Source: Chlorophyllum brunneum
Taxonomy: Eukaryota > Basidiomycota > Agaricomycetes > Agaricales > Agaricaceae
DNA length: 64,000 bases
Direction of reading: 5' to 3'
Assembly: GCA_963576785.1 (NCBI GenBank)
Contig: OY756141.1
Span: 1,860,001-1,924,000 of the forward strand
Numbering within the stretch: position 1 is the stretch's first letter; each line of letters begins with the position of its first letter. The notes beneath the pieces were generated by a model. It ran no database searches, was not told the origin of the DNA, and saw only the letters and a program-made list of their open reading frames with translations. Of this stretch, positions 14,411-27,352 are shown in pieces. The position numbers and the translations under genes were made by a program.

Positions 14411-15890
14411 CTAAAACCACATTGATATTGAGAAGCTAGTAGATTCACTGCGCATACCATGCCACCAACCGGGCGGAAAGAACAATAAGTCGCCTGGACC
14501 TAACACTACATACATGGCCTCTGGTACGACCTTCTCACGGAATTTCGGGAAATTATGAACGACCCTTTCCGTGCCAAAAACATCAATGCAAGACGTGTTT
14601 GAGCAGCTCACGCTGCCAGCTGAGGCGCTCTGGGGATCTTCTGATCGTTTCGGGGTAGAATAAGCCTCCATATACGGCCTTGTTTTCGGAGGACTCAGCC
14701 AAACAGTCTTCCAGCCAACAACTTGAACTAGGAGTGGAAAAATTATTAGGTGGTTAAGGATATAGCAACTGGGCAACTGTTTCACCATAAATATTATAAT
14801 AGGGGTCCTGGTAAGAAATTAGCATCACAGGCTGTGAACAACGGGTAGGACGAACTCACAAAATGGGCAGGCGATGCCGCACCCTCAGGACCCAACCATA
14901 CGTTTAGGATGACCCCCGCAGTATTTTCTGGCGCTCTGTATCCAGGGAAGTCTTGAGGTCTCAGGGCGCAGTAGATGTAGTCAGGAACCACAATGTCATG
15001 CCGAAGCGGAGGAAATTGTCGTAGGATGTCGTGTTGGGCAAGATACAGAACCTCCCGAACCTCGCCAGGCTTACAGCTAGTCGAGCTATCCGCGATGGCA
15101 TCAAGAAAACTTTCCCAGTCCATAAGTACCTGGCTCCAGTCATCGTCTCGGTAGTCACGTCCAACCTCGATTGGAACAACTCGCGATGGGCCAGATACAG
15201 ATAAAAGGTATTCAACGGAGTTCCATTTATTCTCCTTCAACGCAGGCCAATCATGAGCATAGCCCCTGATCACAAACGGGCCCTGAGAATGAACCGTTTG
15301 AAATGAAAAGAATGACAGATTCGAGTCGATGGTGGGAACCTCCTGGTGAGCAGTCGATAGTGGGTTGAAGGAAGAATGACTATTTTTGTTGAGGAGGTTT
15401 CGTGAGGGGAGCGGGGGTGGGAGAAGATTTTGCTGGATTTTGGTGATGCATGTCAGGATCAGATCAAGTCGACCTTCGTCACCACCCCCAGCAACAATGA
15501 TCGCTCTGTCAAGTAAACCTATTGATCGGGATGCAGTTGATTCATCCAGGATGGAAAGAGCGTGTGAGATGCACGAATCTGTGTAAAGGATCCGCCATTC
15601 TCCCAGCGTAGTAGGTGATGCACGACGCATTTTTTCATGGGCGAGGTCCGTTAAAGCTTGGAGCTCACGAGCGAGGTGAGTCCTGGAATAGGATTCGCTA
15701 GTCAACGCATCGTCTACAAGCCCGACGAGGTGGGCATAAAGGCCCTGGGAGGCCCGCACCAAGTCTACCAAAATTAGAGGTTGAGTGTCAAAAGAATGGC
15801 GAGTTAAGACCTTCGAAGTTCACCATCTGAGGGTAGCATTTCATGTAGTTGTTGTAAATAGGTGTGCGCTATTTCGTGGACGTCTTCCAT
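14411..15890 (-). CDS. JmjC-domain Fe(II)/2-oxoglutarate oxygenase
   Basis: Cupin-type dioxygenase of the JmjC family, resembling JMJD5/KDM8 and related cupin_8 proteins that hydroxylate or demethylate proteins. Exons: 15824-15890, 14860-15764, 14786-14807, 14411-14727, giving 436 residues. The iron ligands are visible: PAHFDPYYN supplies H-x-D (the splice falls between F and D) and FPPGWWHGM supplies the second His; GWKTVWLSPP lies between. The N-terminal 150 residues are helical and resemble the JMJD5 N-terminal region. Exon 3 is only 22 bases. The choice of the donor at 15823 for exon 1 rests on phase. Its start is 274 bases from the MOT1 start on the opposite strand. Substrate is unknown; a histone or ribosomal target would be inference. 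Confidence 0.85.
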
Positions 15891-16164
15891 AGCATACACG
15901 ACACTGTAAGAGTTTCCGGAAGACGTGTAAGAGCAACTTGGCTCCTTAGACTTGCCCGTTTTCAGGAACTGGGTGCCCAAGCCCAATCAAAATTCACGCT
16001 AAACTTGGAAGCCATTGTGACTGTCACGGCTGTAGTCACAGTTCGAGAGGACAGATTTAAAGGCGAAGCTCCTGTGGCCCAAAGTGATCCCCCCGTAAAC
16101 AAGCCCAAACACAGTTCTGTGAATCAATTTCGGATCGATACCGGACCGGACTGTCCCGCTCGGT
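15891..16164. promoter_or_regulatory. Divergent promoter between JmjC gene and MOT1
   Basis: 274 bases separate the two start codons (minus-strand ATG at 15890, plus-strand ATG at 16165), so both promoters must lie here or overlap. I see no clear TATA box. Confidence 0.5.
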
Positions 16165-19100
16165 ATGAGTTCAAGGTGGGCTGTCGTAGTCGTTCGTTCG
16201 ATTCGTGATGTGCTGAATTATGATACAAACAGATTGGACAGGCTCCTACTTCTTTTAGACACAGGATCTTCCGCCTCCGTGAGGACCACGGCTGCTAAGC
16301 AGCTTGCACAACTTGCTGTAAAAAGTGTCACTAGTGATATAACCCTCGTCGAGGATGATGTCAAGTCAAATCGTCAACAAGCGTCTCAAGTAGATCGTTC
16401 CGCGTGGAACGACCTCATGTCTGTTGTGGCCCGGGTGAGTTTCCATCTCGGGTTTTCGTTTTAGTGGGACTGACTTTTACTTCCAAGATACTTCCTTTCC
16501 TACACTCGAGATCCTTCGACACTCGCACAGCAGCGTCGGTTGCCATCTCTCAAATATGCGCTCTTGCCCCAGTATGGACACCTTCCATCGATACTAATGG
16601 GATGGATGAAGACAAATCTGCTGCCTCCCTCTCGATTCCCGATTTTCCTGCGTTTTCTGTCCAAGACCTCATTTTCCAGGGCAATCTCCTCTTAGCTTCG
16701 TCGGGGAAGGAGTTCATCAAACCAGTTGGCATACTTGCTACAACTGCTGAGGTGAAAAAGGCGCGAAAGGAAGCCATGGGTCGTCTCGGACTAGATTTCT
16801 TGGATGATGTTGCGGATGACATCGAACTGGAGAAAGAACTGGCAGGTGATATGGATGTAGACAATAGTGAAGTCTCAAACAAGGACATCGCAACACGTGG
16901 AAACTCCCCGATGGACCTTTGCTCTGACACTGGTGGCACCAAAAAAGCCAGCTCCCCTCCTACCCGCTCCCTTACCCCCGTTGACCCATCCCCTACAACA
17001 CCATCGGTTCCTGACATAGACCTCAGTGCACTTTCCGCAAGGGAGCGTAATCGCCTTAAAAGAAAGCGCAAACAAGGCACTGGCGCTTTTGTTGCTGCCC
17101 CTCCCCCTCAGACACCCGGAGCGAAGTTCAGTGCAACTCCGATGGGTGCTTCCAACAAGTATGCTTGTCTATTTTCATCACTGCGGGCTGGGCACTTACG
17201 GTGCTGATTGCTAGAGCACGTCTTATCGCCTCCGATGAGAAGGCCCCTTCCGGGACTCGTGCAAACAGTCCAGTTGCTAATGGATCTAATGAAACGGAGA
17301 CGGTCGTCATAGACGCAACAAAGGGTGGTGCTGTATCTCCAAAAGAATCGAAACAATCGAAAGCGTTAGAAGTGGAGCCCGGTCACTGGATCTGGGATGG
17401 TGTGGTAAAAGTTTTAGAGGTTGATCTCTTCAGCGCTGCCTGGGAAGTACGCCACGGTGCCGCCTTGGCGCTTAGAGAATTATTGAAAGTGCAGGGAAAA
17501 TGTGGAGGAATGCGAGGTGTGTGCAACTATTGAATCACTACGATACCACTACCTGACTCGCTAACAGACGAGACAACTACTGATGAAAACGAGCTTGCAC
17601 ACGAGAAATGGTGCAATGACCTCGCGGCCAAGTTCTTGTGTGTTTTTGTTTTGGATAGGTTTGGGGATTTTGTTTCTGATCAGGTAAGATTCAGACCAAA
17701 GTTTTCTTAATGACATTCTCATTCCCTAATAGGTCGTGGCCCCGGTCCGGGAAACAGTTTCGCAAACAATGGCATCACTGATGTTGCACATGCCTTGCCG
17801 ATCCCTTCTGCACGTTCACCAGATCCTACTCCAGATGATCCGCCAAGATTTTGTAATTGTACCTAACGGCAAGTCAGCGAGTAGAGGACCATCAGCAAAG
17901 AGAGTGATGGGTGACAATGAACGCAATCACGTCTGGGAAGTTAGACATGCTGGCTTGCTTGGTATAAAGTATGAAGTTGCTGTACGAAGTGATATTTTCG
18001 ATGGTGCAGGGAGTGTGAAAGAAGAGGCTGCGGAGGTTTTACCGAGTCAAGAGGATAGAAACGTATTACACGACGTCGTCGACGTCGCAATCCTCGGGTA
18101 TGTAATGGAATTGTTACATGGCGTCATGAAATCTCACCCCCTCTCAGCCTCAGTGACCGGGATGATGATGTTCGATCAGTAGCAGCAACATGCCTTCTGC
18201 CTGTAGCGCAACACCTCGTCGATCATCTACCTGAATCTTTAGAACGCATCCTCGTCGTGTTATGGCATTGCCTCAGCGATATGAAAGATGACCTCAGCTC
18301 AAGTGTTGGTGCAGTCATGGATCTACTTGGTATGTGTCTGGATTTGGCGAGGATGGAGTGCTGTGTTCACTGGCTTAACAGGAAAGTTAGTCGCGTATGA
18401 CAAAGTAATTAATATTCTTGCAAGTGACACTGTTTCGTACGTCATTTACAGCCTTCTCACTTTTATTTGTTAAGTTCAAGCTTTGCCAGTCTACCTCTTT
18501 CGACTCTTGCCCCGACACTTTTCCCCTTTTTTCGACACACAATACCTAACGTACGACTTGCTGTGGTGAAAACCCTAGCGTCTTTTATGGCGGTCCCGAA
18601 TCTGCCGCGAAACTGGGTATCAGTATCATTCTTGTGCTTGCTATTCCAAAACCTTATCTGTGAAGAGCGCTCCGACATACGGGATGCGAGTCTTTCTGCT
18701 TGGCGCGACGCTCTTTCTTTGTTATCCTCAGTCCCCGACTCCCTACCTTCCCAGATATCTCAGCAGCTGACCCTCGAATGGTATGCTGTGGCGATGACGC
18801 CGGTTGGGACAGCAATTGATACTTCAACTTTCTACCTTCCTTCCACTACAAACAATAATGATGGAGCCCTTGAACGCCACAACGTCGATAAGAACATGCT
18901 CGCCCAAGACTTGTCATTAGTCCCAATAGAGACCATTCTGAGAGCAAGGGTGGCGGCAGCCACGGCGCTGGCCCATCAGTTAATACATTGGCCCAAGGAT
19001 GTAAGTAGATTACGCTCGTCCATTCATTCGACTAAACCAGACATTGGTAGAAGGTTGATGGCTTCTTCCGACCCATCCTTGCGCATTATGTCGACTCAAG

Positions 19101-22100
19101 CAGCATGCTTCAAAAATTTCTCGGTGCTATTGTCTCTGAAGAATGGGCTCGCGGACACGAGGAGTTATTCGCGTCGTCTGCTCCCCTCATTACTTCCTCT
19201 ATACTCGCCAAAGAAATCAGTCACAAAACCCTCACATGGCTACAAGGGAACCCTCCTCCAGCATATCACGAGATGGCCTATGCGCTAAGCCGCATCCACA
19301 CTGAATGTATCGCGCTGCTTCAATTGTTCAATATCGAATGCAAATTACCGCTCTCCTCCATACCATTTCTCGGAAACGAGATCGACATTACAGGTACACG
19401 CCAAGGCTGCTTCACGATTGAAACGGCACAACAGACTATCAACACTCATTATACGAGGCTCAAGGATAGCCTCGGACGGACGAAGAAGAAGGAACAGGCT
19501 CTCATCGCCGAGAAGCGTGGCGCCGTCGTGGCGAGCATTGAGCGGTATCTTGAAATCAAAAGCCAATATGATATTCGAGTTTCGGCTGTTTTCTCCGCGG
19601 CATTTGTGAGCTTCAAGGATATGCCCGACAAAGTCAGTCCCGTGGTGAAGGGAATTATGAATGGGATTAAGGTAAAGCCTCAAGATCTTATCACCACACC
19701 CTACTTACAATAGTGTTCCAGAGTGAGGAGAATATTGACCTACAGCAGAGGTCAGCCGTCGCGGTCGCCTCTTTCATCGAATTTTGCTCCCAACACAACA
19801 TCAAACAACCACCGGACAAGATTGTCAAGAATCTTTGTACATTCCTCTGCCAAGACACAGAGAACACACCCACCTTCGCTTTCAACCGGAAACACTTGGA
19901 TGGCATTCTGTCGTTCCAGGGTGCCAATATTCGTAAGCAGAAAGACAAGGAAGGAGTTAAACCTGCCGCCGGACCAGCTGATACGGAGGCTACTGAGGAC
20001 AACAAGAAAGCACGTCTATCCCGCCGTGGTGCTGGGTTCGCATTCAACCAGCTGTCCTTCAAATTCGGACCTGCACTCCTCGACATCATTCCCAACATGT
20101 GGCATTCAATGGCCGGTGGACTCTTGAGTGCCTTCCAGAATGGTGGGCTCGATTTCCTTGACATAGTCCGTCCCCATACCTCACACATTTATCAGGCTCG
20201 GTCGAACAGTCAGACGCTTTGATAGAGAAACAGTACGGCCAAGATGTTATTGATTCTCTCAGTGTCCTCGAAGCTGTCGCACCTGCGTTTGACCCTGGTC
20301 TGTGGCCACGGCTGGCCGAAATCCTTCCCATACTGGACCTGGCGCTCCGTAGCCGCTTCGCGATCATAAGGCAAGCGGCTGCGCGGTGTTTTGCAACGAT
20401 CTGCAATGTAATGACCGCTGAATCCATGCGTTACGTCGTGGAGGACATCGTTCCACTCCTTAGTGACCCTTTGGTTCCTGCAAACCGTCAAGGTGCGACT
20501 GAGCTGATATACCGTGAGTTTCCCTTGTGTCGCAGGCACCTACCTTGCTCAAATACCATAGACATTGTCCAGCGCCTGGATATCAAGGCTTTGCCATATG
20601 TTATCTTCCTTGTCGTCCCCGTTCTTGGTCGCATGAGTGATCCGGACGACGATATCAGGTCCACGTCAACTAATACGTTTGCGGCTCTCGTCAAGATGAT
20701 TCCACTTGAGGTCAATCATGGTTTTCATCGACTTCAGAGGATATACTTATGGTCTCCCAGGCTGGCTTACCAGATCCACCAGGTTTCCCCGGCGATCTTC
20801 TCAAGAAGCGCGAAGCTGAAAGGGAATTTCTATCACAACTTCTCGATGGTACCAAGGTCGCCAAGTACGACATCCCTATACCAATTAAGGCTGACCTTCG
20901 CAAATACCAGCAAGAAGGTGTCAATTGGCTGGCGTTCTTGGCCAAGTACCAACTTCATGGAATTCTCTGCGATGGTAAGTACTGTGGCCGCCTTGTGCTT
21001 GTTATAATCCTGAGATTCTGATTAGACATGGGTCTCGGAAAAACCTTGCAATCTATCTGTATCTTGGCCAGTAAACACCACGAGCGAACGCAGCAATACC
21101 ACGAGACTAAATCACCAGATGTTGTGCACCTTCCATCGCTCATCATCTGTCCACCGACCCTTACTGGCCATTGGTACTATGAGATCCTCAAATACGTGGA
21201 CAATTTGAGACCTGTCCTGTACACCGGTAATTCCCGTGAACGAACCAAGCTCATTCCTAGGCTCCATCAATACGATATAGTCATCACTTCATACGAAGTG
21301 GTTCGAAACGACATAGTGAATCTAGAGCACTTGAACTGGCTCTATTGTATCCTCGACGAAGGGCATGTCATAAAAAATGCAAAGACAAAGCTCACCAAGG
21401 CGGTTAAATGCATTCGCGCACAACACCGTCTCATTCTTTCTGGCACACCTATACAAAACAACGTACTGGAGCTATGGAGCCTTTTCGATTTCCTTATGCC
21501 CGGGTTCCTTGGCACGGAGACATCCTTTAATGAGCGTTTTGGAAAGCCGATTCTGGCCAATCGGGATGGCAAGACAAAGAATGGGGAAGCTGGTAAGTAT
21601 CTGGAGTGGTCTGCTTGGTTCAAGAGCTAACTTCTCCGACAGCGGCACTGGCGCTAGAGGCGCTACACAAGCAGGTTCTACCATTCCTGCTCCGGCGCCT
21701 GAAAGAAGACGTCCTGAATGATTTGCCCCCAAAAATCATCCAGGACTATTACTGTGAACTATCCGAGTTGCAGAAGCACTTATATGATGACTTCTCAAGT
21801 TCAAAAGCCCGTGTATCTGCTGAAGACACGATTCGTACAAAACCTTCCTCGAGCAAGGAAAACGCTGGGCAGCAGCATATTTTCCAGTCTTTACAGTATT
21901 TGCGAAAACTTTGCAACCACCCAGCATTGGTGCTCAAAAATGATCAAAATGCTATCAATGGTGCCTTCGAAAAGGCTGGGCTCCAATCGACACCACTCAG
22001 CGATATCCAGCAAGCTCCCAAACTTCTCGCACTGAAGTACGTTCAATTTGTGTCACGTTGGGTTGAAAGCCTAAAATATTCTGCGTAGGCAGTTGCTCAC

Positions 22101-22874
22101 TGACTGTGGGATTGGCACCGCAATTAATCTGCGCGCGGATTCTGTTGGAGGCGAGGCCATCGATTCTGTCACAGACTCTAGTGGAGCATTCTCCCAACAC
22201 CGCGTTTTGATCTTCTGTCAAATGAAGCAGATGCTCGACATTATTGAGACAGATCTCTTCAAAGCCCACATGCAATCCATAACTTATATGCGCCTTGATG
22301 GTAGCACAGAGGCCAACAAGAGGCATGCGATCGTTCAGACTTTCAACTCGGATCCGAGCATCGACTGTTTGTTGCTGACCACCCATGTTGGGGGACTCGG
22401 ACTCACCTTAACTGGCGCTGATACCGTCATATTTGTCGAGCATGACTGGAATCCTATGAAGGACCTTCAAGCTATGGATCGGGCCCATCGCATTGGTCAG
22501 AAAAAGGTCGTCAATGTCTACCGACTCATCACGAAAGGAACACTGGAGGAAAAAATCATGGGGTACGTGGCTCAATACACGCCCTTATATGCCGTATTGA
22601 TAATGTACCCAGCCTTCAACGATTCAAGCTCAATATCGCCAATTCTGTTGTTACTCAGCAGAACTCCGGCCTTTCGTCGATGGATACTGATCTTGTCCTC
22701 GATCTTTTCCGGCGCACCACAGAGGAGGAAGACGCTGCCGCCGCCAGAAAAGCGAAACAAGCATCCAAGCCAATCACACAGAAAAATGTACTTCAGGGTC
22801 TGGAAGCCCTACCAGCAGAAGAGGAATACGAGGGTTTGGATTTAACTACTTTCATGGGGTCTCTGAGTAAATAA
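16165..22874 (+). CDS. MOT1: Mot1/BTAF1, TBP-removing Snf2-family ATPase
   Basis: Swi2/Snf2 ATPase that strips TATA-binding protein from DNA and redistributes it. Eighteen exons: 16165-16175, 16233-16434, 16488-17158, 17215-17516, 17568-17683, 17733-18097, 18148-18329, 18382-18436, 18475-19000, 19051-19671, 19722-20169, 20196-20513, 20562-20710, 20761-20974, 21026-21592, 21643-22036, 22089-22562, 22613-22874; 1,958 residues, close to other Mot1 proteins. N-terminal HEAT repeats begin SSRLDRLLLLLDTGSS. Junctions that confirm the model include KMIPLE joined to AGLPDPPGF and LCD joined to DMGLGKTLQ (Walker A). Other motifs: LDEGHVIKNAKTK (DEGH box), LILSGTPIQNN, GGLGLTLTGADTVIF and AHRIGQKKVVNVYRL. 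The first coding exon is just 11 bases. Convergent with the membrane protein gene that ends at 23047. Confidence 0.95.
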
Positions 22875-23046
22875 CTGACTGGAAGCTTTCAATCCACCGT
22901 TTGCACCGCAGCAGCCTGCATCGCTCTGATATCTTACATCAAATATATTGTACAAACACTTCGCACTGTAATATGTAATACAGATTCTATTGATACCAAC
23001 AGAGAAGGAACATGGTGGCATAGCAAGCATAAAAAAAGGTAGTTGA

Positions 23047-24268
23047 TCAGTACAGATAGTAGGGACGCCGTCTCTTCGGTGAAGGGAGGTCGCGTCTCCA
23101 GAGCCGTGGAAATATGAATGCAAGAGCCAATAAACCTGCCGCCGCGATTGCACCAACGATGATCCCCACAACATCGCCGTTGCTGAGGCGTGGGCGAGAG
23201 TCAGTGGCTGGCTGGAAGGATTTGACGCAGCTAGTATCGGTGCCATTCACTACGTAGAGATGTGTTGGTTGGCATACGAACTTAAGGCGTTGGTCGGGAG
23301 TCGCAACTCTTGCACCAAGCATATAAGACCCTTGCTCAAGGTCAACCAGTCCCCAAGTAAAGTCAGTGGCAGTCGAAGAAATGTTGGATGACAGTGTACG
23401 AGTCGGCACTGAGGGTGGCTTATCGTTGGGATCCAACGAGGTCAGTCCCATAGGGTTTTGGTCGATGGAGAGTATGATATCAGAGCTTGGGTGGGGTCCG
23501 GTGTAGTTCCACCAGACCCGATAACTCTGGCATGTCGTCGCGTTCTGCACATTCAGGAACTGGAGTGTGGTAACTCCACTGTTACTGCTAGCAATTGGGT
23601 TAGAGGAAAGCGAGGTCGATGAGGCTAACGGCTGAGTGGAGCTGGGGTCAGTCGCAGCAGTAGATGGCGTAACGATTTCGTCGCCTGGGCCTTCACCACC
23701 ACCATCGTCACGATCAGGACTTCCGTTCGTCCCATCGTCCTGGCCATGGCGCCGCCTGGCGAATACGTTTACTCGGCCACAGTCCAAACAGCTTGGTAAG
23801 GTGCTGGGGCCGGAAATTAGCATGCCCAAAGGCTAATAATACATCAGCCACGAGATATAATCGTAGCGTACGATTGATACGCACCGGTAAGCAGTAATTC
23901 AGGGAAGTTTACCAAGGAATAAGAACTGTGTCTCTGGGCAATGGACAGATTGACTGCAAACCGAGAGGATGAGATGGTTCCCAGTAGTTAGGTACCCGGT
24001 AGAGAGGCGCCGCTTGCCTGAGAGCGACCATTACTGGGTTGCCATCCTCTCCGGGAATATTCATGTGCCCAGGAGGCGTGTAACCCATGAGCCATGATAA
24101 TCTAAATTCCGAGGGAAAATCTTAGCAAAAGCGCAGGGTACCGAGGGAATACTCCCACGAGCCAGTCGCCTGCTTATTGCGCCAGGTGATGACGGTGAGA
24201 ATTGCAATGTATTGAACAGAGGTAACAGCACTGTGTAAAGAGAAAGGCGCTGAGATGCCGACCAGCAT
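23047..24268 (-). CDS. Unrecognised single-pass membrane protein
   Basis: I do not recognise this family. The last exon (ending at 23047) is clear: a Ser/Thr/Asn-rich outer part with several N-glycosylation sequons (NAT, NYT, NIS, NGT) and four or five Cys, then a membrane span (VVGIIVGAIAAAGLLALAFIF near the end) and a short basic tail PSPKRRRPYYLY. A Met at 23823 could start a protein of about 259 residues, but that would lack a signal peptide. Two upstream open stretches read like protein and join in phase: exons 24159-24268 and 23913-24101 (contains WLMGYTPPGHMNIPGEDGN and NYWEPSHPLGLQSICPLPRD) to 23047-23803, giving 315 residues. The last of these introns would be 109 bases, long for this region. 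The 3' exon is well supported; the 5' part is inference. Confidence 0.55.
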
Positions 24269-24533
24269 AAGAACCCGTCCCTGTATTGGGTATTACTTCC
24301 GAGGCTAATGGTGACGACAGTATTCGAAGATCCCCTGATTATCCTCCAAACAATGAAATTCCCCCGTGTCTAGTGGTGGAAGTTATAGACTCTGGGTTGT
24401 AGTTTGGCAGGGTTTCAAATACATCCACGAATCGAGGAAATAGACCAACTGCGAACTCAATAAATTAGAAAAATCCCAGACCTATTGGCTCTCAGAGGGG
24501 AAAGAAAAGAGAACAATTATAAATACCCGAAGG

Positions 24534-27271
24534 CTATCTCCTCGTCTTGCCTTTCCCTCTCTTTGTATCAACTTCAACTCCATCCAACATCCTCTCAATT
24601 TCCTTCCGAATTTCATGCAAATTAGCCTTCAAGGTTTTAACATCCTCAAACTTTCTCTGACCCATAGCTTCCTCCACAAATGTCTCTAGTAGAGCCTCCT
24701 GTTCGAGTAGAGGTTGTAATGCCCGTGCAACCTCCGAGTCTGGGTCAATTCCTGGTTCTGATTCGTCAACTGAGTCTCCGGTACCGGGGGCTGAAGTTCC
24801 AATAGCACCCTTGTCTTTGGTATGTGACGAGTTTGGTAGGGACTATGCGGATATATACACTTAAAGCCAAGAAGGAGAGTAGAAAAGTATTAAACGCACT
24901 TGAAGAGGGAACATGTTCTTCTGCAGGAACAGGTTGGCTCGCATGAGGATTGCAGCCTGTATACGGCCTTGCGAGCTTCCGGGTCCATTTGGGCATGGAA
25001 GTTGTCTGATTTTCTTGGCCAATGCATCATATTGAGCAAAGGCCTCGAGGAGGCGTTTCCTGGCTGCGGAAGCAGCCCTCGTAGGATGATCATTATGACT
25101 GCAGTGATGGCGTCAATACATGCACTCGATTTCAGGATTCTGGGTAACATACTTCAGCGCAAGGATTAATTCTTGGAATTGGGGAAGTGCATCTTCAATC
25201 TCTTGCTCTAAAGTGATAAATGCCTGTTTTAGGGAGTTAGTCTGAGCAAGCCCCCGTGAACAACGAACTCGCCTCATGCAGCCTGACGAAAGTTGGTACA
25301 CGTAGCCTCTCTTGCTTGTACTCCTCTCTTCTACAATACATTATGAGGATGTACCCAGTCACGAAAGAGAACAGGACGCACAAGAGAATGGGTCGACAGC
25401 CCCGACAGAGCCTTACGCCTTTCAGGAACTTTTCATCATTATCAATATCGTCAATTTTTCCGATGGTGACGTCCCTCCGCTTCCGGACTCCATAATCCAC
25501 ACCCTCCCCGACTTCCTCTATTTTCCTTGTCTTCGAGTCTACAATGAATATTATCGAGCAGGTGACCCGGCGGTGTGGGTTCTTGGCAGGTAACGAGCAG
25601 ATTATACGACCGCATAGTCGACAGTGATGCTTCCGATTGGTCAGCGGGTGGAATGAGGCTCTGTTGGAAATGAAAGATAACCTCGTTGTTTGGAATCGAT
25701 GGTCAAACCAAAACTCACAAACATAGAGGGCAATTTGATACCGCTGAATCAACCTCCCAAGGCGTGATGCGCTGTTCGAGGGCTGCCCTCTCGTATTAAC
25801 AATCACTCTAGGACGTTCACGGAGGCGGAACACACCTCGTTTGTCAAGTTTATGGCTGTATCCAGAATTTCCAGCCAGAACACTCTTCCAAAGGTCACCA
25901 GCGTCCCGAAAACTGATATTCTTATAGGTATGCGGATCAAAGATAGATGATGCCCGCCTCATTTCATGGGCTGCATTATTCGAGCTTGGCTGCCGTTTGG
26001 ATGGATGATTATTACTGAGGTTAGGTTCCGACTTGGGAGGGGTATTGGCAGGAAAGTGAAGATCGATCAATTTTTCCAAACGCCTCTCGAGTTTATTGCG
26101 TTCCACCCGTTTGGTACTTCTATCTTCGTCCGCGCCATAACGTTTAACCCTGCGCAGGGCCAAAAAGTCATCGGTAAGATGTCGGTAGACTCCTTTAGGT
26201 TGGAAACCGGGTCTATAAGGAGCTGGAAGGCGATTCGGTGCAAGATAGCCAGACGCAGTTTGCGTATGACCTGACGTGACCGATGATGTACCGAGTCTCG
26301 TGGGAATGTTTGATGAAGGGGAAGTGGATTGGGAGGCGGCAGGAGATGATAATGAGGGAGCAGAAACAGGTGCGACAGCGTTCTGAACAGGCGCAGGTTT
26401 AAGAGCTGAAGCAGGAAGTGGTGGGAGAGCGCGCTCAGATATACTAGGCGACACAAATGGTGACGGTGATGATTTGGCGGACGATTGAGCGGTAAAGTAA
26501 GGCTCAGATTGATTCGGGTTAACAGCGACAGGAAATGTCACATGGCTCTGTTGTAGTGGAGAAGAGGTAAGTGAGCTTGCGCGTGAGTGAAGCCTTTCGC
26601 TAGTTAAAGCCAGAGGGGATGATGGAGCCATTACATGGGGCTTGCGGGGGAAGATATGACGGAATTTGGAGGCTTTGCGGGGCGCAAGAGACGATATCCC
26701 TAGTGCTGCTGATGTAGAGCTCGAGGCAACGGGGGAGGACGGGGCTGGAATAATTGCCGAAGGGGGGGATGGTCTAGGTGCAGAGGGACTTGATATACAA
26801 GGGGCCCGCGGTTCGGCAACTGCTGTGTCGGTGGGGCTGAAACCGGGGGGTGGTGCGGTCTTGGGGCAATCTGTGCACCGAGAGGTATCTATAGGCGAAT
26901 CCGGAGTCTCGTTGGAATGGTTTGATGCTGGAGGGGAGGGCAAACCATTTGTGAGGGGAGCAATAGGAGATGAGGGCGCAAGGACAATCTTTGGCTGCTG
27001 TGAACGATCCCTAGGAAATATGTAGCCAGAAATGTTGTCCTTCTCTGACTGGTTCACTTGAGAAGTCTTTGGAGGAGTTTGCACGACACTGGTGGGCCTG
27101 GAAGCTGGAGGGGGGATGATGTTTGGGACGGGATGGGCATGTGGATTTGATAAACCGCGTGAATGGCGTTTGGACTAGTGAAGTCTGGTAAGGGCTAGAA
27201 GGGACAGAAAGACTCAGACTGACCTTGTAGGCCTGGTAGGGAATGTGTGGGGGCGTTGACGGGTCCGGCAT
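24534..27271 (-). CDS. VAC1: Vac1/Pep7-like FYVE-domain endosomal tether
   Basis: Rab5 effector that binds PI3P on endosomes and serves vacuolar protein sorting (relative of rabenosyn-5). Eight exons: 27224-27271, 25834-27174, 25719-25789, 25382-25660, 25273-25330, 25153-25223, 24900-25098, 24534-24842; 791 residues. A 400-residue Pro/Ser-rich N-terminus precedes the FYVE finger: ITPWEVDSAVSNCPLC (WxxD and first Cys pair, on the 71-base exon 25719-25789), RKHHCRLCGRIIC (PI3P-binding R+HHC+xCG) and LCRGC. The middle region and the end (LLEQEALLETFVEEAMGQRK..ANLHEIRKEIERML) look like the Rab-binding helical domain. The intron 25224-25272 starts with GC. The donor at 25833 is chosen to keep RAALEQRITPWE in frame and is the least certain site. 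Confidence 0.88.
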
Positions 27272-27352
27272 GGTGGGAGGAGCTGGGCCAGACTGGTGCG
27301 TGGTACTGCTGACGTCGAATCGGGCGTCTAATTATCCGTCTTGCCATCACCC
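27272..27352. promoter_or_regulatory. 81-base divergent promoter of VAC1 and twinfilin
   Basis: Only 81 bases lie between the two start codons, so 5' leaders and core promoters of both genes must overlap. It contains CGTCGAATCGGGCGTC but no TATA box that I can see. Confidence 0.55.

Noticed and set aside
16550..17080. 176-codon minus-strand frame
   Set aside because: Antisense shadow of MOT1 exon 3, which has strong family support.
23823..23823. Met at 23823 as the definite start of the membrane protein
   Set aside because: No signal peptide follows, and upstream segments join in phase; kept only as an alternative.
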